From NCBI RefSeq assembly GCF_003054965.1, contig NZ_MIES01000033.1, positions 62,001-126,000 on the forward strand: a DNA stretch of 64,000 bases, in the 5' to 3' direction. Shown in pieces: positions 18,480-27,011 of this stretch (its first letter is position 1; each line of letters begins with the position of its first letter). The DNA is from Saccharospirillum sp. MSK14-1. Lineage in GTDB: Bacteria > Pseudomonadota > Gammaproteobacteria > Pseudomonadales > Natronospirillaceae. Both the position numbers and the translations under genes were made by a program. The notes under the pieces were generated by a model. The model was not told where the DNA came from and made no database searches. It was given only the letters and a program-made list of their open reading frames with translations.

Positions 18480-19301
18480 TCAGAGCACCAGCTGCGCCAA
18501 CATGCGCACACCGGTGATCAGCAAAACAATGGCGAAGACTTTTTTCAGCTTGGTGGCGTCGAGCGCGTGCGCAATGCGTGCACCCACCGGCGCGAACAGC
18601 ACCGTCAGCGGGACGATGCAGATAAAGCCGAGCAGGTTGACCAGACCGTAAGTGCCTGCCGGTGCATCCAGCGGGGTCTGGCCGGCGATCAGCAAGGTCA
18701 CCGCCGCAGGCAGTGAGATGATCAGGCCAATGGCGGCGGCGGTACCGACCGCACGATGCGCCGGGTAATTGCAGGCGGTCAGAGTCGGAACGCTCAGGGT
18801 ACCGCCACCGATGCCGACCAGCGCGGAAAATAAACCAATCAGCGCGGCCATAATGGATTGCCCGGCTTTGCTGGGCAGGTGTTGAAACATCGGTGGACTG
18901 CCCGCGCGCAGCAACATATTCAGCGCGGCCAGGGTGGCGATGACACCGAACAGCGTGGTCAGCCATTCGCCCTCAGCGATGGTGACCAGATAGCTGGCCA
19001 GCAACACGCCCAGCAAAACGAATGGCGCCCAGAGTTTGAGCAAGGCGAAGTCGACATTGCCTTTGGCGTGGTGCGCCCGTATAGAGCTGAGCGAGGTGGG
19101 AATGATGGTTGCCAAGGAGGTAGCCGTGGCGATGACCATGGCGGAGTCGGCCGAAACGCCCAGTCCCTGAAACACGAAAAACAGCACAGGCACGATGACG
19201 ATTCCGCCGCCCACGCCCAGTAAACCCGCAAGAATGCCAGCGAAGACGCCGGTGGCCGCCAGTGTGAGGATCAGTGGCAGGGCGGAACTGAAGGCTTCCA
19301 T
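18480..19301 (-). CDS. TauE/SafE family membrane permease
   Basis: The 273-residue integral membrane protein has about eight hydrophobic segments and two glycine-rich repeats typical of TauE/SafE carriers: GILAGLLGVGGGIVIVPVL near residue 22 and ALVGIGGGTLSVPTLTACNYP in the second half. Family members export or import small organosulfonates, sulfite or other organic anions. AGGAG lies 8 bases before the ATG. It sits inside an operon with an Ntn hydrolase, a PucG-like aminotransferase and an M20 amidohydrolase. A ureide- or oxamate/oxalate-type anion is therefore a plausible substrate, by inference from context only. Confidence 0.85.
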   Translation of the reverse strand: MEAFSSALPLILTLAATGVFAGILAGLLGVGGGIVIVPVLFFVFQGLGVSADSAMVIATATSLATIIPTSLSSIRAHHAKGNVDFALLKLWAPFVLLGVLLASYLVTIAEGEWLTTLFGVIATLAALNMLLRAGSPPMFQHLPSKAGQSIMAALIGLFSALVGIGGGTLSVPTLTACNYPAHRAVGTAAAIGLIISLPAAVTLLIAGQTPLDAPAGTYGLVNLLGFICIVPLTVLFAPVGARIAHALDATKLKKVFAIVLLITGVRMLAQLVL

Positions 19302-19318
19302 CGATAAATCTCCTAAGG

Positions 19319-20881
19319 TCAGTCTTGGACGAGTGCGCGGCCATCGCTGCGCGGGTCGGTGGCGGCCTCAAGTCGGCCATTGGCATAGCGACGAATGGCG
19401 CCGGCGTGGCCCATCATTTCGCTGTGTTCGGGAACGCTGACCAGATCGTGGCCGCGCTGTTGTAAGTCGCTGGCAATGCGTGCGGCCAGATCGGCCTCCA
19501 GCTTCAGGTTGTTGCTGTTGTCGCCCCAGGTGCGGCCGAGCAGCCAGCGGCCGTCGGCGATGCTGTCTTCCAGGGAGCGGCCTTCCATCAGGTGGCGCAT
19601 CATCAAGGCGGCCTGTGTTTGTGGCTGACCTTCACCGCCCATGGTGCCGTAAACCAGTCGGTCACCGTTGTTCAGATCCGCATACGCCGGATTCAGCGTG
19701 GTAAACGGCCGTGCACCGGGGCGCAGCCGGTTGGGGTGGTGCTCATCAAGCTTGAAGCTCAGGCCTCGATTGGTCCAGACGATGCCCGTGTCAGGGCAAA
19801 CCACACCGGAACCAAACTCCCAGTACAGACTCTGGATATAGCTGACCATGGTGCCATCGGCATCGACACAGCCGAGCCAGACGGTATCGCCCGGTTCGGC
19901 CGGATGCGGCCAGGGCGCGGCGCGCTTAAGTTGAACCTGATGGGCGAGGGCGTCGAGGTGGGTTTCGTCGAGCTGATCGAAGTAAGCCGGTGGCAGGTGA
20001 TTGGGATCGGCGGTGTAGCGGTCGCGAGCCCGAAAAGCGAGCTTGGTGCACTCGATCAACAAATGCACGCGGTCGGCTTCGCTGGTGGCCTGGTCGCGGA
20101 CTCGTTCAAACAGCGCCAGGATCATCAGCGACGCCTGACCTTGTGTTGGTGCCGGGAAGTTGAACAGGTCGCCATCGCGGGTGGCGGTGGTCAGTGCCTG
20201 TGGCTGGCGCACCCGGTATGACTGCAAATCACGGCGTGTCAGTGGGCTGCCGGCCTTGTCGAGGCTGCGCGCCAGACTTTGACCAACATCGCCCTGATAG
20301 AAATCGTTTAAACCCGCGCGTGCCAGATGATCCAGGGTATCCGCCAGTTTGAGGTTGCGCAGCTGTTCGCCTTGCGCCAGCGGGCGCTCGTCCGGGGCGA
20401 AGATGGCTTGATAGCCAGCAAGCGTTGTGAATTCGTCTGCCACCTTAGTGGACGCTGCTGCCAGGCTCTCGGTGACGCGGATGCCACTGCGGGCTAAATC
20501 CCGTGCCGGTGCCAGCAAGTCGGCTAACGGGCGGTGACTGGGCAATAAGTCGAGCGCGGCTTGCCACCCGGCGACGGCGCCTGCCGATGTCAGCGCCGCG
20601 CGTCCGCCGCGGTGGGGAATGGTGTTAAGACCCAGCGCACGATAGCCCTCGATGCTGGCGTCGGCTGCTGCGCAACCGGTGGCGTCAATGGCAATGGGTT
20701 TGCGGCCCGCCGGGCTGATCAGCCAGAAACCGTCACCGCCGAGGCCGTTCATGTGCGGATACGCCACGGCAATGGCCGCAGCGGCGGCAACCATGGCTTC
20801 GATGGCGCTGCCGCCGTCGGCCAGAACGCTGGCACCCGCTTCGGTGGCGGAATGATGTGGGCTGGTGATGGCGTAAGGCAT
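19319..20881 (-). CDS. Gamma-glutamyltransferase-family Ntn hydrolase, possible oxamate amidohydrolase (HpxW-like)
   Basis: The 520-residue protein belongs to the self-processing Ntn hydrolases related to gamma-glutamyltranspeptidase. The large-subunit hallmark is ATEAGASVLADGGSAIEA followed by GLGGDGFWLISP. The predicted cleavage and nucleophilic Thr lie in EPGDTVWLGCVD, followed by QSLYWEFGSGVV and GIVWTNRGLSF. No export signal is seen, unlike periplasmic GGT. The nucleophile context DTVW differs from the TTHxS of true GGTs and, as I recall, resembles the HpxW/YwrD side of the family. HpxW hydrolyses oxamate to oxalate and ammonia in Klebsiella purine catabolism. That role fits the neighbours but is inference. 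Confidence 0.8.
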   Translation of the reverse strand: MPYAITSPHHSATEAGASVLADGGSAIEAMVAAAAAIAVAYPHMNGLGGDGFWLISPAGRKPIAIDATGCAAADASIEGYRALGLNTIPHRGGRAALTSAGAVAGWQAALDLLPSHRPLADLLAPARDLARSGIRVTESLAAASTKVADEFTTLAGYQAIFAPDERPLAQGEQLRNLKLADTLDHLARAGLNDFYQGDVGQSLARSLDKAGSPLTRRDLQSYRVRQPQALTTATRDGDLFNFPAPTQGQASLMILALFERVRDQATSEADRVHLLIECTKLAFRARDRYTADPNHLPPAYFDQLDETHLDALAHQVQLKRAAPWPHPAEPGDTVWLGCVDADGTMVSYIQSLYWEFGSGVVCPDTGIVWTNRGLSFKLDEHHPNRLRPGARPFTTLNPAYADLNNGDRLVYGTMGGEGQPQTQAALMMRHLMEGRSLEDSIADGRWLLGRTWGDNSNNLKLEADLAARIASDLQQRGHDLVSVPEHSEMMGHAGAIRRYANGRLEAATDPRSDGRALVQD

Positions 20882-20920
20882 GGCACGGTTTCCGGTAACG
20901 TATGTTTCTTGTTTTCAATA

Positions 20921-20942
20921 CTAAGAAACAAGTGTTTCTTAG
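20921..20942. promoter_or_regulatory. Palindromic operator upstream of the Ntn hydrolase operon
   Basis: CTAAGAAACA (20921-20930) is followed by AG and then its exact complement (20933-20942), a 22-bp palindrome. It lies 40-61 bp upstream of the operon's first start codon and just after the RpiR gene. It shares the core GAAACA-N2-TGTTTC with the site at 21796-21811, pointing to RpiR binding. Confidence 0.65.
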
Positions 20943-20952
20943 GCAAGGTCGA

Positions 20953-21765
20953 TCAGGGTTCCAGCTCGTCCAGGCGATGGTAGCTTTGTTCGATGCGCTC
21001 AATGCGCTCGCGCGTCGCTGTTGGGAATCGTTGCATCATGCCGTTGGCCACCAGTGACACCCAGCTCATCGGGGCGGCATAGCTGGCAAACGGCCCGGTC
21101 GCCTCCAGCGGTAATACCAGATGATGGTCGGGTCGCGATGGCGGTTGGTAACCCGGTTCGGAGATCAGCACCAGGGTGGCGGGTCCGGCCAGCAATTGAC
21201 TGATCAGTCGACGAAACCCTTGATGACGACGGCGCAGACCGAACAGGACGACCCAGTCGTCGCGGTCGAGCGGTCCTAATTGTTCCGATAATGATTGTCC
21301 GGGCCTTGGCAGTGCCTGAACACTGTCGCGCAGTTGCAGCCATTGGGTTTCGGCGTGCAGCGCCAGGGGGAAGTTATTGCGTAATCCCAGGCAGTAAAGC
21401 CGGCGCGCCTGATACAGCCCGGTGATGAGTTCATCGAGGTGATCTGTGCCCAGCCAGGTTTGAGTGTTGCTGCGCTCCTGGGCTAAGTGGCTGTCCAGGT
21501 CGGTGGCACCGTCCTGACGTGGCAGCAGTGGACTGCCGGGATTGGGCAGCTCACGCAACACCTCGCGCGCGGCGTTGAAATCATCGAATCCCAGGCGACG
21601 AAACAAGCGACTGACGGTCGCTTTGCTGACGCCTTGTAACTGGCTCAGTTCGGTCAGTGAGTAGGTCGCCGCACGATTGGCTTCGGCGAGCAGAAATTCA
21701 GCGACGCGTCGTTCGGTGGGGGGCAGGTCGGCCCAGTGTTGTTGGATGCGTTCGGAAAGCGGCAT
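20953..21765 (-). CDS. RpiR/MurR-family transcriptional regulator
   Basis: RpiR regulators pair an N-terminal helix-turn-helix with a C-terminal SIS (sugar isomerase-like) effector domain. Here the HTH is at about residues 1-75 (PTERRVAEFLLAEANRAATYS and GVSKATVSRLFRRLGFDDF). The C-terminal half has the SIS-like outline (RLYCLGLRNNFPLA, DDWVVLFGLRRRHQGF, ATLVLISE) but is poorly conserved. I favour the ATG at 21765 (MPLSERIQQHW), about 270 residues. An ATG at 21795 adds 10 residues but sits directly against a palindrome with no ribosome site. The gene precedes the Ntn hydrolase operon on the same strand and probably controls it and itself. Confidence 0.88.
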   Translation of the reverse strand: MPLSERIQQHWADLPPTERRVAEFLLAEANRAATYSLTELSQLQGVSKATVSRLFRRLGFDDFNAAREVLRELPNPGSPLLPRQDGATDLDSHLAQERSNTQTWLGTDHLDELITGLYQARRLYCLGLRNNFPLALHAETQWLQLRDSVQALPRPGQSLSEQLGPLDRDDWVVLFGLRRRHQGFRRLISQLLAGPATLVLISEPGYQPPSRPDHHLVLPLEATGPFASYAAPMSWVSLVANGMMQRFPTATRERIERIEQSYHRLDELEP

Positions 21766-21795
21766 GAGGCGTCCGTGAAACAAGTCTTTCGCCAT

Positions 21796-21811
21796 TGAAA
21801 CACTTGTTTCA
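21796..21811. promoter_or_regulatory. Palindromic operator upstream of the rpiR-type gene
   Basis: TGAAACA (21796-21802), CT, then TGTTTCA (21805-21811): perfect 7-bp arms. The core GAAACA-N2-TGTTTC matches the 20921-20942 palindrome. A third, partial copy (GTGAAACAAGTCTTTC) lies at about 21775-21790. Position suggests autoregulation. Confidence 0.6.
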
Positions 21812-21843
21812 CGGGTGCGCCAGCCTCAATCAGATCGATCCGC

Positions 21844-23829
21844 TCATTCGCTGGAGACGAACGACAGGTAGCGGTTTTTACCGCCCGCCTTGGCTTGATA
21901 CATCGCCTGGTCGGCCGCTTCGTAGAGGCTGTTGAAGTCGCCACCCTGATGCGGATAGACCGCCACCCCCATGGAACACTGGCTGTTGAGTGTTTCGCCG
22001 TTCCATTCGATGGGCAACTGCAACTCTTCGAACAGCTTGTTGGCGACGGTATTGATCTCGCTGGCGCTGTCGAGGCTGGCCAGCACGATGAATTCATCAC
22101 CGCCCAGGCGGGCAACGGTGTCCGACTGGCGAATGCAATTGCGCAGGCGTTCGGCAATGGCGCGCAGCAGGGCATCGCCCGCGGGGTGACCGCGTTGATC
22201 ATTGATGATTTTAAAATCGTCCAGATCGATCACCAGGATGGCCACATGGCCGCCGCGTCGCTCAGCGGCAAAGCTTAATTGCTGGAAGCGGTCTTCCAGC
22301 AGCAGTCGATTGGGCAGGCCGGTGAGTGGGTCGTGAAAGGCCAGGTGCTGGAAGGTGTCACGGTCGTTTTCCAGGCTGCGCTGACGCGCCTTAAATTCAG
22401 AAATATCCTGAATGGCGCCGACCACATAGCTGCGCTCACTGGAGTCAATGGCGGTCTGGGCGCTGATGCGTAACCAGCGCGCGGGTTCAAAACCATCGAG
22501 CCGGACTTCGAAGTCCGTTGGCTGGCCGCTGTCGTTGGTGCGCGCCACTTCGTGCAGCAGACGTTTTTGAGAGCCGGGGTTAAACAGCTTCAGAATGCTG
22601 TCGAGGCTTTTATCGTACGCCTGTGGAATGGCCAGAATGCGATAGGTTTCTTCGGTAAAACTGAACTGCTGGCTCTGGCTGTCGAATTCCCAGCCGCCAA
22701 TGCGCGCCATGCGATTGGTCTGTTGCAGCATGTTCTGGCTGTGGCGCAACTGATTCAGCGCCTGCTTGTAACTGGTGATGTCACGCAGAATAAACCAGGA
22801 ACCGTTGATCTCACCCTGGCTGTCGCGGAAGGCGCTGGCGCGAATGGAAATGGGCACCACCTGCCCGCCTTTGTGCATGATTTCCGTTTCGATGACGTCG
22901 GTGTAGCCGCGTTCGTTCAGCTGACGGCGGAATTCGGCTTCGGTCTCTTCCCAGCCTGGCGGTAACAGGTCGGCAAACGCCATATGGCTCAACTCTTCGC
23001 GGCTGTAGCCGGTCATGTCGAGATACGCCTGGTTGGCGTAGCGCAACTGATGCTGATTGCCCCAGAAGGCAATGGCGTCGAGGCTGTTGCGGAACAGGGC
23101 GCGGAAGCGGCGTTCGCTGCTGGTGAGGCTTTCAATCAGTTGATTGCGCAGCGTGCTGTCGCGGCTGATCGACCAAACACCTGCCGGATTACCGGCGTCG
23201 TCGCTGACCGAAACCGGCCGAATGGATGCCGGTACCCAATGACCCTCGGCGTGGCTGTAGTGAATCTCAAACAAACCACCGACTTCGCCGCTGAGCAGCT
23301 TTTGCTGCAGGCTGTCGATGTCGCCCGATAAATGATCGGCGGCGATAAAGTCGGTAAAGGAATGCCCGATGATGCTGTCGGCGTCGCGCCCAAGCATGTC
23401 GAAAAAGGCCTGATTGGCGAGCTGATAACGACCGTCAGTACCGATGAAGGCGATGCCATCGAGACTCGATTCGAACAGCGGCGTCAGTCGCTGATGCAGA
23501 CAACGGCCTTCCCGGTCCGCTTCAACACTGACAATAAATCCCTGTTCATCGTCACTGTCGAAGGGCTGCAAGCGCACGTTTAAACGCTGGTTATCACCGC
23601 TGTTGGTAATGAAGCGATGCGGTCCGTCACGCTCAGCCAGAAATTGCTCATGCAACGCCGGAAGGAAATGGCTAAGTGCTGCGCCGACCACATCGTCGGT
23701 GCAACCGAACCAGGAATGCCAAGCGGCATTGACCTGGAGAATGAGCCCTGTCCCGTTACAGACTGCCTGGGGCGAGGGGCTTTGTTGAAACGCGGCCAGA
23801 TGAGGTGACCGCATGTCACCCTGGTTCAC
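21844..23829 (-). CDS. PAS-domain diguanylate cyclase
   Basis: This is a soluble sensory protein predicted to make cyclic di-GMP. The 661-residue product starts at a GTG (23829) with AGAGGG 6 bases upstream. It holds several PAS modules: one near the N-terminus, one around SSLDGIAFIGTDGRYQLANQ, one around NSLDAIAFWGNQHQLRYANQ, and a more divergent one around MARIGGWEFDSQSQQFSF. A C-terminal GGDEF domain follows (HDPLTGLPNRLLLEDR, LVIDLDDFKIINDQRGH). The active-site GGDEF is intact, and RQSD five residues before it is a complete inhibitory I-site. No EAL domain or membrane segment is seen. It lies beside the RpiR gene with no evident functional link. Confidence 0.93.
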   Translation of the reverse strand: MNQGDMRSPHLAAFQQSPSPQAVCNGTGLILQVNAAWHSWFGCTDDVVGAALSHFLPALHEQFLAERDGPHRFITNSGDNQRLNVRLQPFDSDDEQGFIVSVEADREGRCLHQRLTPLFESSLDGIAFIGTDGRYQLANQAFFDMLGRDADSIIGHSFTDFIAADHLSGDIDSLQQKLLSGEVGGLFEIHYSHAEGHWVPASIRPVSVSDDAGNPAGVWSISRDSTLRNQLIESLTSSERRFRALFRNSLDAIAFWGNQHQLRYANQAYLDMTGYSREELSHMAFADLLPPGWEETEAEFRRQLNERGYTDVIETEIMHKGGQVVPISIRASAFRDSQGEINGSWFILRDITSYKQALNQLRHSQNMLQQTNRMARIGGWEFDSQSQQFSFTEETYRILAIPQAYDKSLDSILKLFNPGSQKRLLHEVARTNDSGQPTDFEVRLDGFEPARWLRISAQTAIDSSERSYVVGAIQDISEFKARQRSLENDRDTFQHLAFHDPLTGLPNRLLLEDRFQQLSFAAERRGGHVAILVIDLDDFKIINDQRGHPAGDALLRAIAERLRNCIRQSDTVARLGGDEFIVLASLDSASEINTVANKLFEELQLPIEWNGETLNSQCSMGVAVYPHQGGDFNSLYEAADQAMYQAKAGGKNRYLSFVSSE

Positions 23830-23900
23830 GAACAGCCCTCTTAATCGTTCGGCTCCGTTACGAAGCCGGGTAAGGCCGTCGTGTTTGCGCGGCCAGGTGG

Positions 23901-23938
23901 CGGGAGACGTACAGCGGTTTCGCTCCCGGCAAATTTTT
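23901..23938 (+). terminator. Terminator-like hairpin between secB and the diguanylate cyclase gene
   Basis: CGGGAG (23901-23906) pairs with CTCCCG (23923-23928), with an inner AGCG/CGCT stem and then GCAAATTTTTT on the plus strand. Both flanking genes run on the minus strand, so the T-tract is on the unexpected side. It may stop antisense transcription or end an unannotated plus-strand RNA. Confidence 0.4.
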
Positions 23939-23959
23939 TATTGTTAGCCGAGCAGCTAA

Positions 23960-24412
23960 TCAGTTCGTGGTCGCGGCGGACTCACCCTGTTTTTGCTTGC
24001 TCTGCTGATACAGCACGTCGAAGTTGACCGGTGCCAGCATCAAGGCCGGGAAGCTGCCTTTGGTGACAGCAGAATCGACCGCTTCACGCGCGTAAGGGAA
24101 CAGCAGCGATGGGCAATAAGCCCCCAGCATCTGATCGCGGGCTTCGTCGGCAAAACCACCCAGGTTAAAGATGCCGGCTTGCTGAACTTCGACCAAAAAG
24201 GCCGTGGTTTCGCCCAGCTTGGCTTCGACGGTGACCACCAGAGTGATCTCGTAAACGCCTTCGCTCAGTTCACGCGTTTTGGTGTTCAGATCCAGTTTGA
24301 CCTGAGGCTTCCATTCCTGCTGGAAGATGGCCGGGGTGTTGGGTGACTCAAACGACACGTCCCGGGTATAGATGCGTTGAATACCAAATTGCGGTTTTTG
24401 TTGTTCGCTCAT
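23960..24412 (-). CDS. secB: Protein-export chaperone SecB
   Basis: SecB is a cytosolic tetramer that holds precursor proteins unfolded and delivers them to SecA. The 150-residue product is of normal length, with the family blocks [45 protein letters not shown] and [14 protein letters not shown], and an acidic/polar tail. It follows grxC in the order rhodanese-grxC-secB, the same order as in enterobacteria. Confidence 0.97.
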   Translation of the reverse strand: MSEQQKPQFGIQRIYTRDVSFESPNTPAIFQQEWKPQVKLDLNTKTRELSEGVYEITLVVTVEAKLGETTAFLVEVQQAGIFNLGGFADEARDQMLGAYCPSLLFPYAREAVDSAVTKGSFPALMLAPVNFDVLYQQSKQKQGESAATTN

Positions 24413-24448
24413 GATGACTCCGGTGTTGAATGCTAAAAGTCTGACTGT

Positions 24449-24727
24449 TTAGTTGGGGTCGCTCGCTTGCTTCAGTAACTGATCGAGCTGACCACTGTGT
24501 TCCATGGCATAAAGTTCGTCACAGCCGCCGACGTGAACGTCGCCAACCCAGATTTGCGGCACCGTATGACGGCCGCTTAACTGCATCATTTCCTGGCGTT
24601 TTTCCGGCTCCTGATCGACCGGAATTTCCGTGTAGCGAGCCCCTTTGTGTTCCAGCAATGCTTTGGCGCGCGCGCAAAAGCCGCACCAACGAGTCGTATA
24701 GAGAGTGACGGTTGCTTGCTGTGCCAT
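24449..24727 (-). CDS. grxC: Glutaredoxin 3
   Basis: This is a small glutathione-dependent thiol oxidoreductase. The start at 24727 (MAQQATVTLYTT) gives 92 residues. The active site reads CGFC rather than the CPYC of E. coli Grx3, in TTRWCGFCARAKALL. The TVPQIW cis-proline loop and GGCDELYAME glutathione-binding block are present. An upstream in-frame start at 24787 would overlap the rhodanese gene and is not favoured. The gene lies between the rhodanese gene and secB on the same strand. Confidence 0.92.
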   Translation of the reverse strand: MAQQATVTLYTTRWCGFCARAKALLEHKGARYTEIPVDQEPEKRQEMMQLSGRHTVPQIWVGDVHVGGCDELYAMEHSGQLDQLLKQASDPN

Positions 24728-24750
24728 GGTGCTGGACTCGCTTAGCGGAA

Positions 24751-25170
24751 TTAAGACTTCACCAGCGGCAAGCTGGAATTTTGCCATTCCAGAACGCCGC
24801 CGCGCAGTTTGTGCAATTGCTTGTAGCCGGCTTTGGTCAGCAGTGCGCCGCTGGCGCCAGCACTGGTGCCGGTTTTACACACCAGAATAATGGGCTTGTC
24901 TTTATAAGCGTCGAGTTCGCTCATGCGGTTGGCGAAATCGCGCGAGGGGATATTGATAGCGCCGGGCAGGTGGCCTTTGCGGTACTCGTCTTTGGGACGC
25001 AGATCGACGACTTTGGCATCCTGACTGTTGATCAGAGTGGTCGCTTGCTGAGGCGAGACACCTTTGCCGCCTTTGCTGCTTTCGGTCGCCAGCAGGGCTG
25101 CTAACAGTGCCACCCAGATGGCCGCCAAAATCCAGTGGTTGATCACGAATTCGAACAGTTGTTGGAGCAT
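24751..25170 (-). CDS. Membrane-anchored rhodanese-like protein (YibN family)
   Basis: The 139-residue protein has one N-terminal transmembrane segment (ILAAIWVALLAALLA) followed by a rhodanese domain. That domain includes VVDLRPKDEYRKGHLPGAIN and the catalytic-cysteine loop CKTGTSAGASGALL. Rhodaneses of this type carry persulfide sulfur; the substrate here is unknown. It is the first gene of a rhodanese-grxC-secB series and is divergent from gpmI, the arrangement of yibN in E. coli. Confidence 0.9.
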   Translation of the reverse strand: MLQQLFEFVINHWILAAIWVALLAALLATESSKGGKGVSPQQATTLINSQDAKVVDLRPKDEYRKGHLPGAINIPSRDFANRMSELDAYKDKPIILVCKTGTSAGASGALLTKAGYKQLHKLRGGVLEWQNSSLPLVKS

Positions 25171-25373
25171 AAGGTCCTGACTCTAAAGACGGTGAAAAAT
25201 TAAGCGCCGGAGTATACACCAGCGACCCGGTCAGCCATAGCCGCAGGCGAGCAATCGTGCCGATAGTCAGCCCAAGCCGTTGTCAGGCTCGCTAGATGCC
25301 GCTGGAATCAGTACACTAACGACATGTAATTTTCCTACATTATTGAACTCATCTTTAAGTTGGAGGTAGACCC

Positions 25374-26921
25374 ATGGCGGTTGCAAAGCCAGCAGTACTG
25401 GTGATTCTCGACGGCTTTGGCCACAGTGAGACGTCTCAGTCCAATGCCATCGAAAAAGCCAACGCCCCGACCTGGAAACGGTTGTGGCAGGAATATCCGC
25501 ATTCCCTGATTCATACCTCCGGCATGAACGTGGGCCTGCCGGACGGTCAGATGGGTAACTCCGAAGTTGGCCATATGAACCTGGGCAGCGGGCGCATCGT
25601 TTATCAGCAACTGACCCGCATCACCAAAGACATCGAAGACGGTGCCTTTTATGAAAACGCCGAGTTGACCAAGGCCGTCGATGCGGCGGTGTCTAACGGT
25701 AAGGCGGTGCATATTCTTGGCTTGCTGTCGCCCGGTGGTGTGCACGCCCATGAAGATCACATCCATGCCATGGTTGATCTGGCGGTCAAACGCGGCGCTG
25801 ATAAAGTTTATGTTCACGCCTTCCTGGACGGCCGTGATACACCGCCTCGCTCGGCCATGCCGTCGATCGAGAAGCTGGAAAGCAAACTGGAAAAGCTCGG
25901 CGTGGGCGGCATCGTGTCGCTGATTGGCCGTTACTACGCCATGGACCGCGATAATCGTTGGGAGCGTGTTCAGGCGGCCTACGATCTGCTGACGCAAGGC
26001 AAAGCCGACATTGTGGCGGGTACGCCGATGGATGCGCTGACGGCGGCCTACGATCAGGATAAAGACGATGAATTCGTGCCGGCCTCTTCGGTTCGGGTTG
26101 ACGGCGGTGAAGCGGTCAAACTTGAAGATGGCGATGCGGTTGTCTTTATGAACTTCCGTCCTGACCGGGCCCGTGAAATTACCCGCGCCATTATTGATAA
26201 AGATCTGGAATCCGACCTCGACCGTTCCGTGCGTCCGGATTTGGCGGCGTTTGTCTGTCTGACCGAATACGCGTCTAACATTGATGCGCCGGTGGCCTAT
26301 CCGCCGGAACTGCTGAGCAACACGCTCGGCGAAGTGATGGAACAGCAGGGCAAGAAACAGCTGCGCATTGCCGAGACGGAAAAATACGCGCACGTCACCT
26401 TCTTCTTTAACGGTGGGCGTGAAGACGTCTTCGAGGGTGAAGACCGTATTCTGGTGCCATCACCGAAAGTGGCTACCTACGATCTGCAACCGGAAATGAG
26501 CGCTCCGGAAGTGACTGAAAAACTGGTCAAGGCCATCGACGACGGCATCTACGATCTGATCGTTTGTAACTACGCCAACGGCGATATGGTTGGTCACACC
26601 GGCAAAATGGACGCGGCCATTAAAGCCGTTGAAGCGCTCGATGATGCTCTGGCAAAAGTGACCGAAGCGGCCTTACGCGCCGGTGGTGAAGTGCTGATTA
26701 CGGCTGACCATGGCAACGCCGAACTGATGGTAGACCCGGATTCCGGTGGTGCGGTAACCAGCCACACGACCTTCCCGGTGCCGCTGGTCTATGTCACTGA
26801 GACCAACAAAGACGCCAAGCTGTCCGAAGGTCGTCTGGCTGACATCGCGCCGACGCTGTTGGCGATGATGGGCTTGCAGCAACCGTCCGACATGACTGGC
26901 CACAGTCTGATTGAAGGTTAA
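25374..26921 (+). CDS. gpmI: 2,3-bisphosphoglycerate-independent phosphoglycerate mutase
   Basis: GpmI interconverts 3- and 2-phosphoglycerate in glycolysis and gluconeogenesis using two Mn ions and a phosphoserine intermediate. The 515-residue enzyme begins [13 protein letters not shown], with the phospho-acceptor serine in [24 protein letters not shown], the [12 protein letters not shown] block and TADHGNAE supply metal ligands. A GGAGG ribosome site precedes the ATG. It heads the gpmI-envC-ctpA-yibQ series and is divergent from the rhodanese-grxC-secB genes. Confidence 0.97.
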   Translation: MAVAKPAVLVILDGFGHSETSQSNAIEKANAPTWKRLWQEYPHSLIHTSGMNVGLPDGQMGNSEVGHMNLGSGRIVYQQLTRITKDIEDGAFYENAELTKAVDAAVSNGKAVHILGLLSPGGVHAHEDHIHAMVDLAVKRGADKVYVHAFLDGRDTPPRSAMPSIEKLESKLEKLGVGGIVSLIGRYYAMDRDNRWERVQAAYDLLTQGKADIVAGTPMDALTAAYDQDKDDEFVPASSVRVDGGEAVKLEDGDAVVFMNFRPDRAREITRAIIDKDLESDLDRSVRPDLAAFVCLTEYASNIDAPVAYPPELLSNTLGEVMEQQGKKQLRIAETEKYAHVTFFFNGGREDVFEGEDRILVPSPKVATYDLQPEMSAPEVTEKLVKAIDDGIYDLIVCNYANGDMVGHTGKMDAAIKAVEALDDALAKVTEAALRAGGEVLITADHGNAELMVDPDSGGAVTSHTTFPVPLVYVTETNKDAKLSEGRLADIAPTLLAMMGLQQPSDMTGHSLIEG

Positions 26922-27011
26922 GCACCCGAACGGGTCGCTGGTAAAGGTGACGAAAGGGGGCCGCCCGGTCCCCTGGCGTCGTCGGGCTGCTTGGGGTAGC
27001 CTGCTGGGCCC

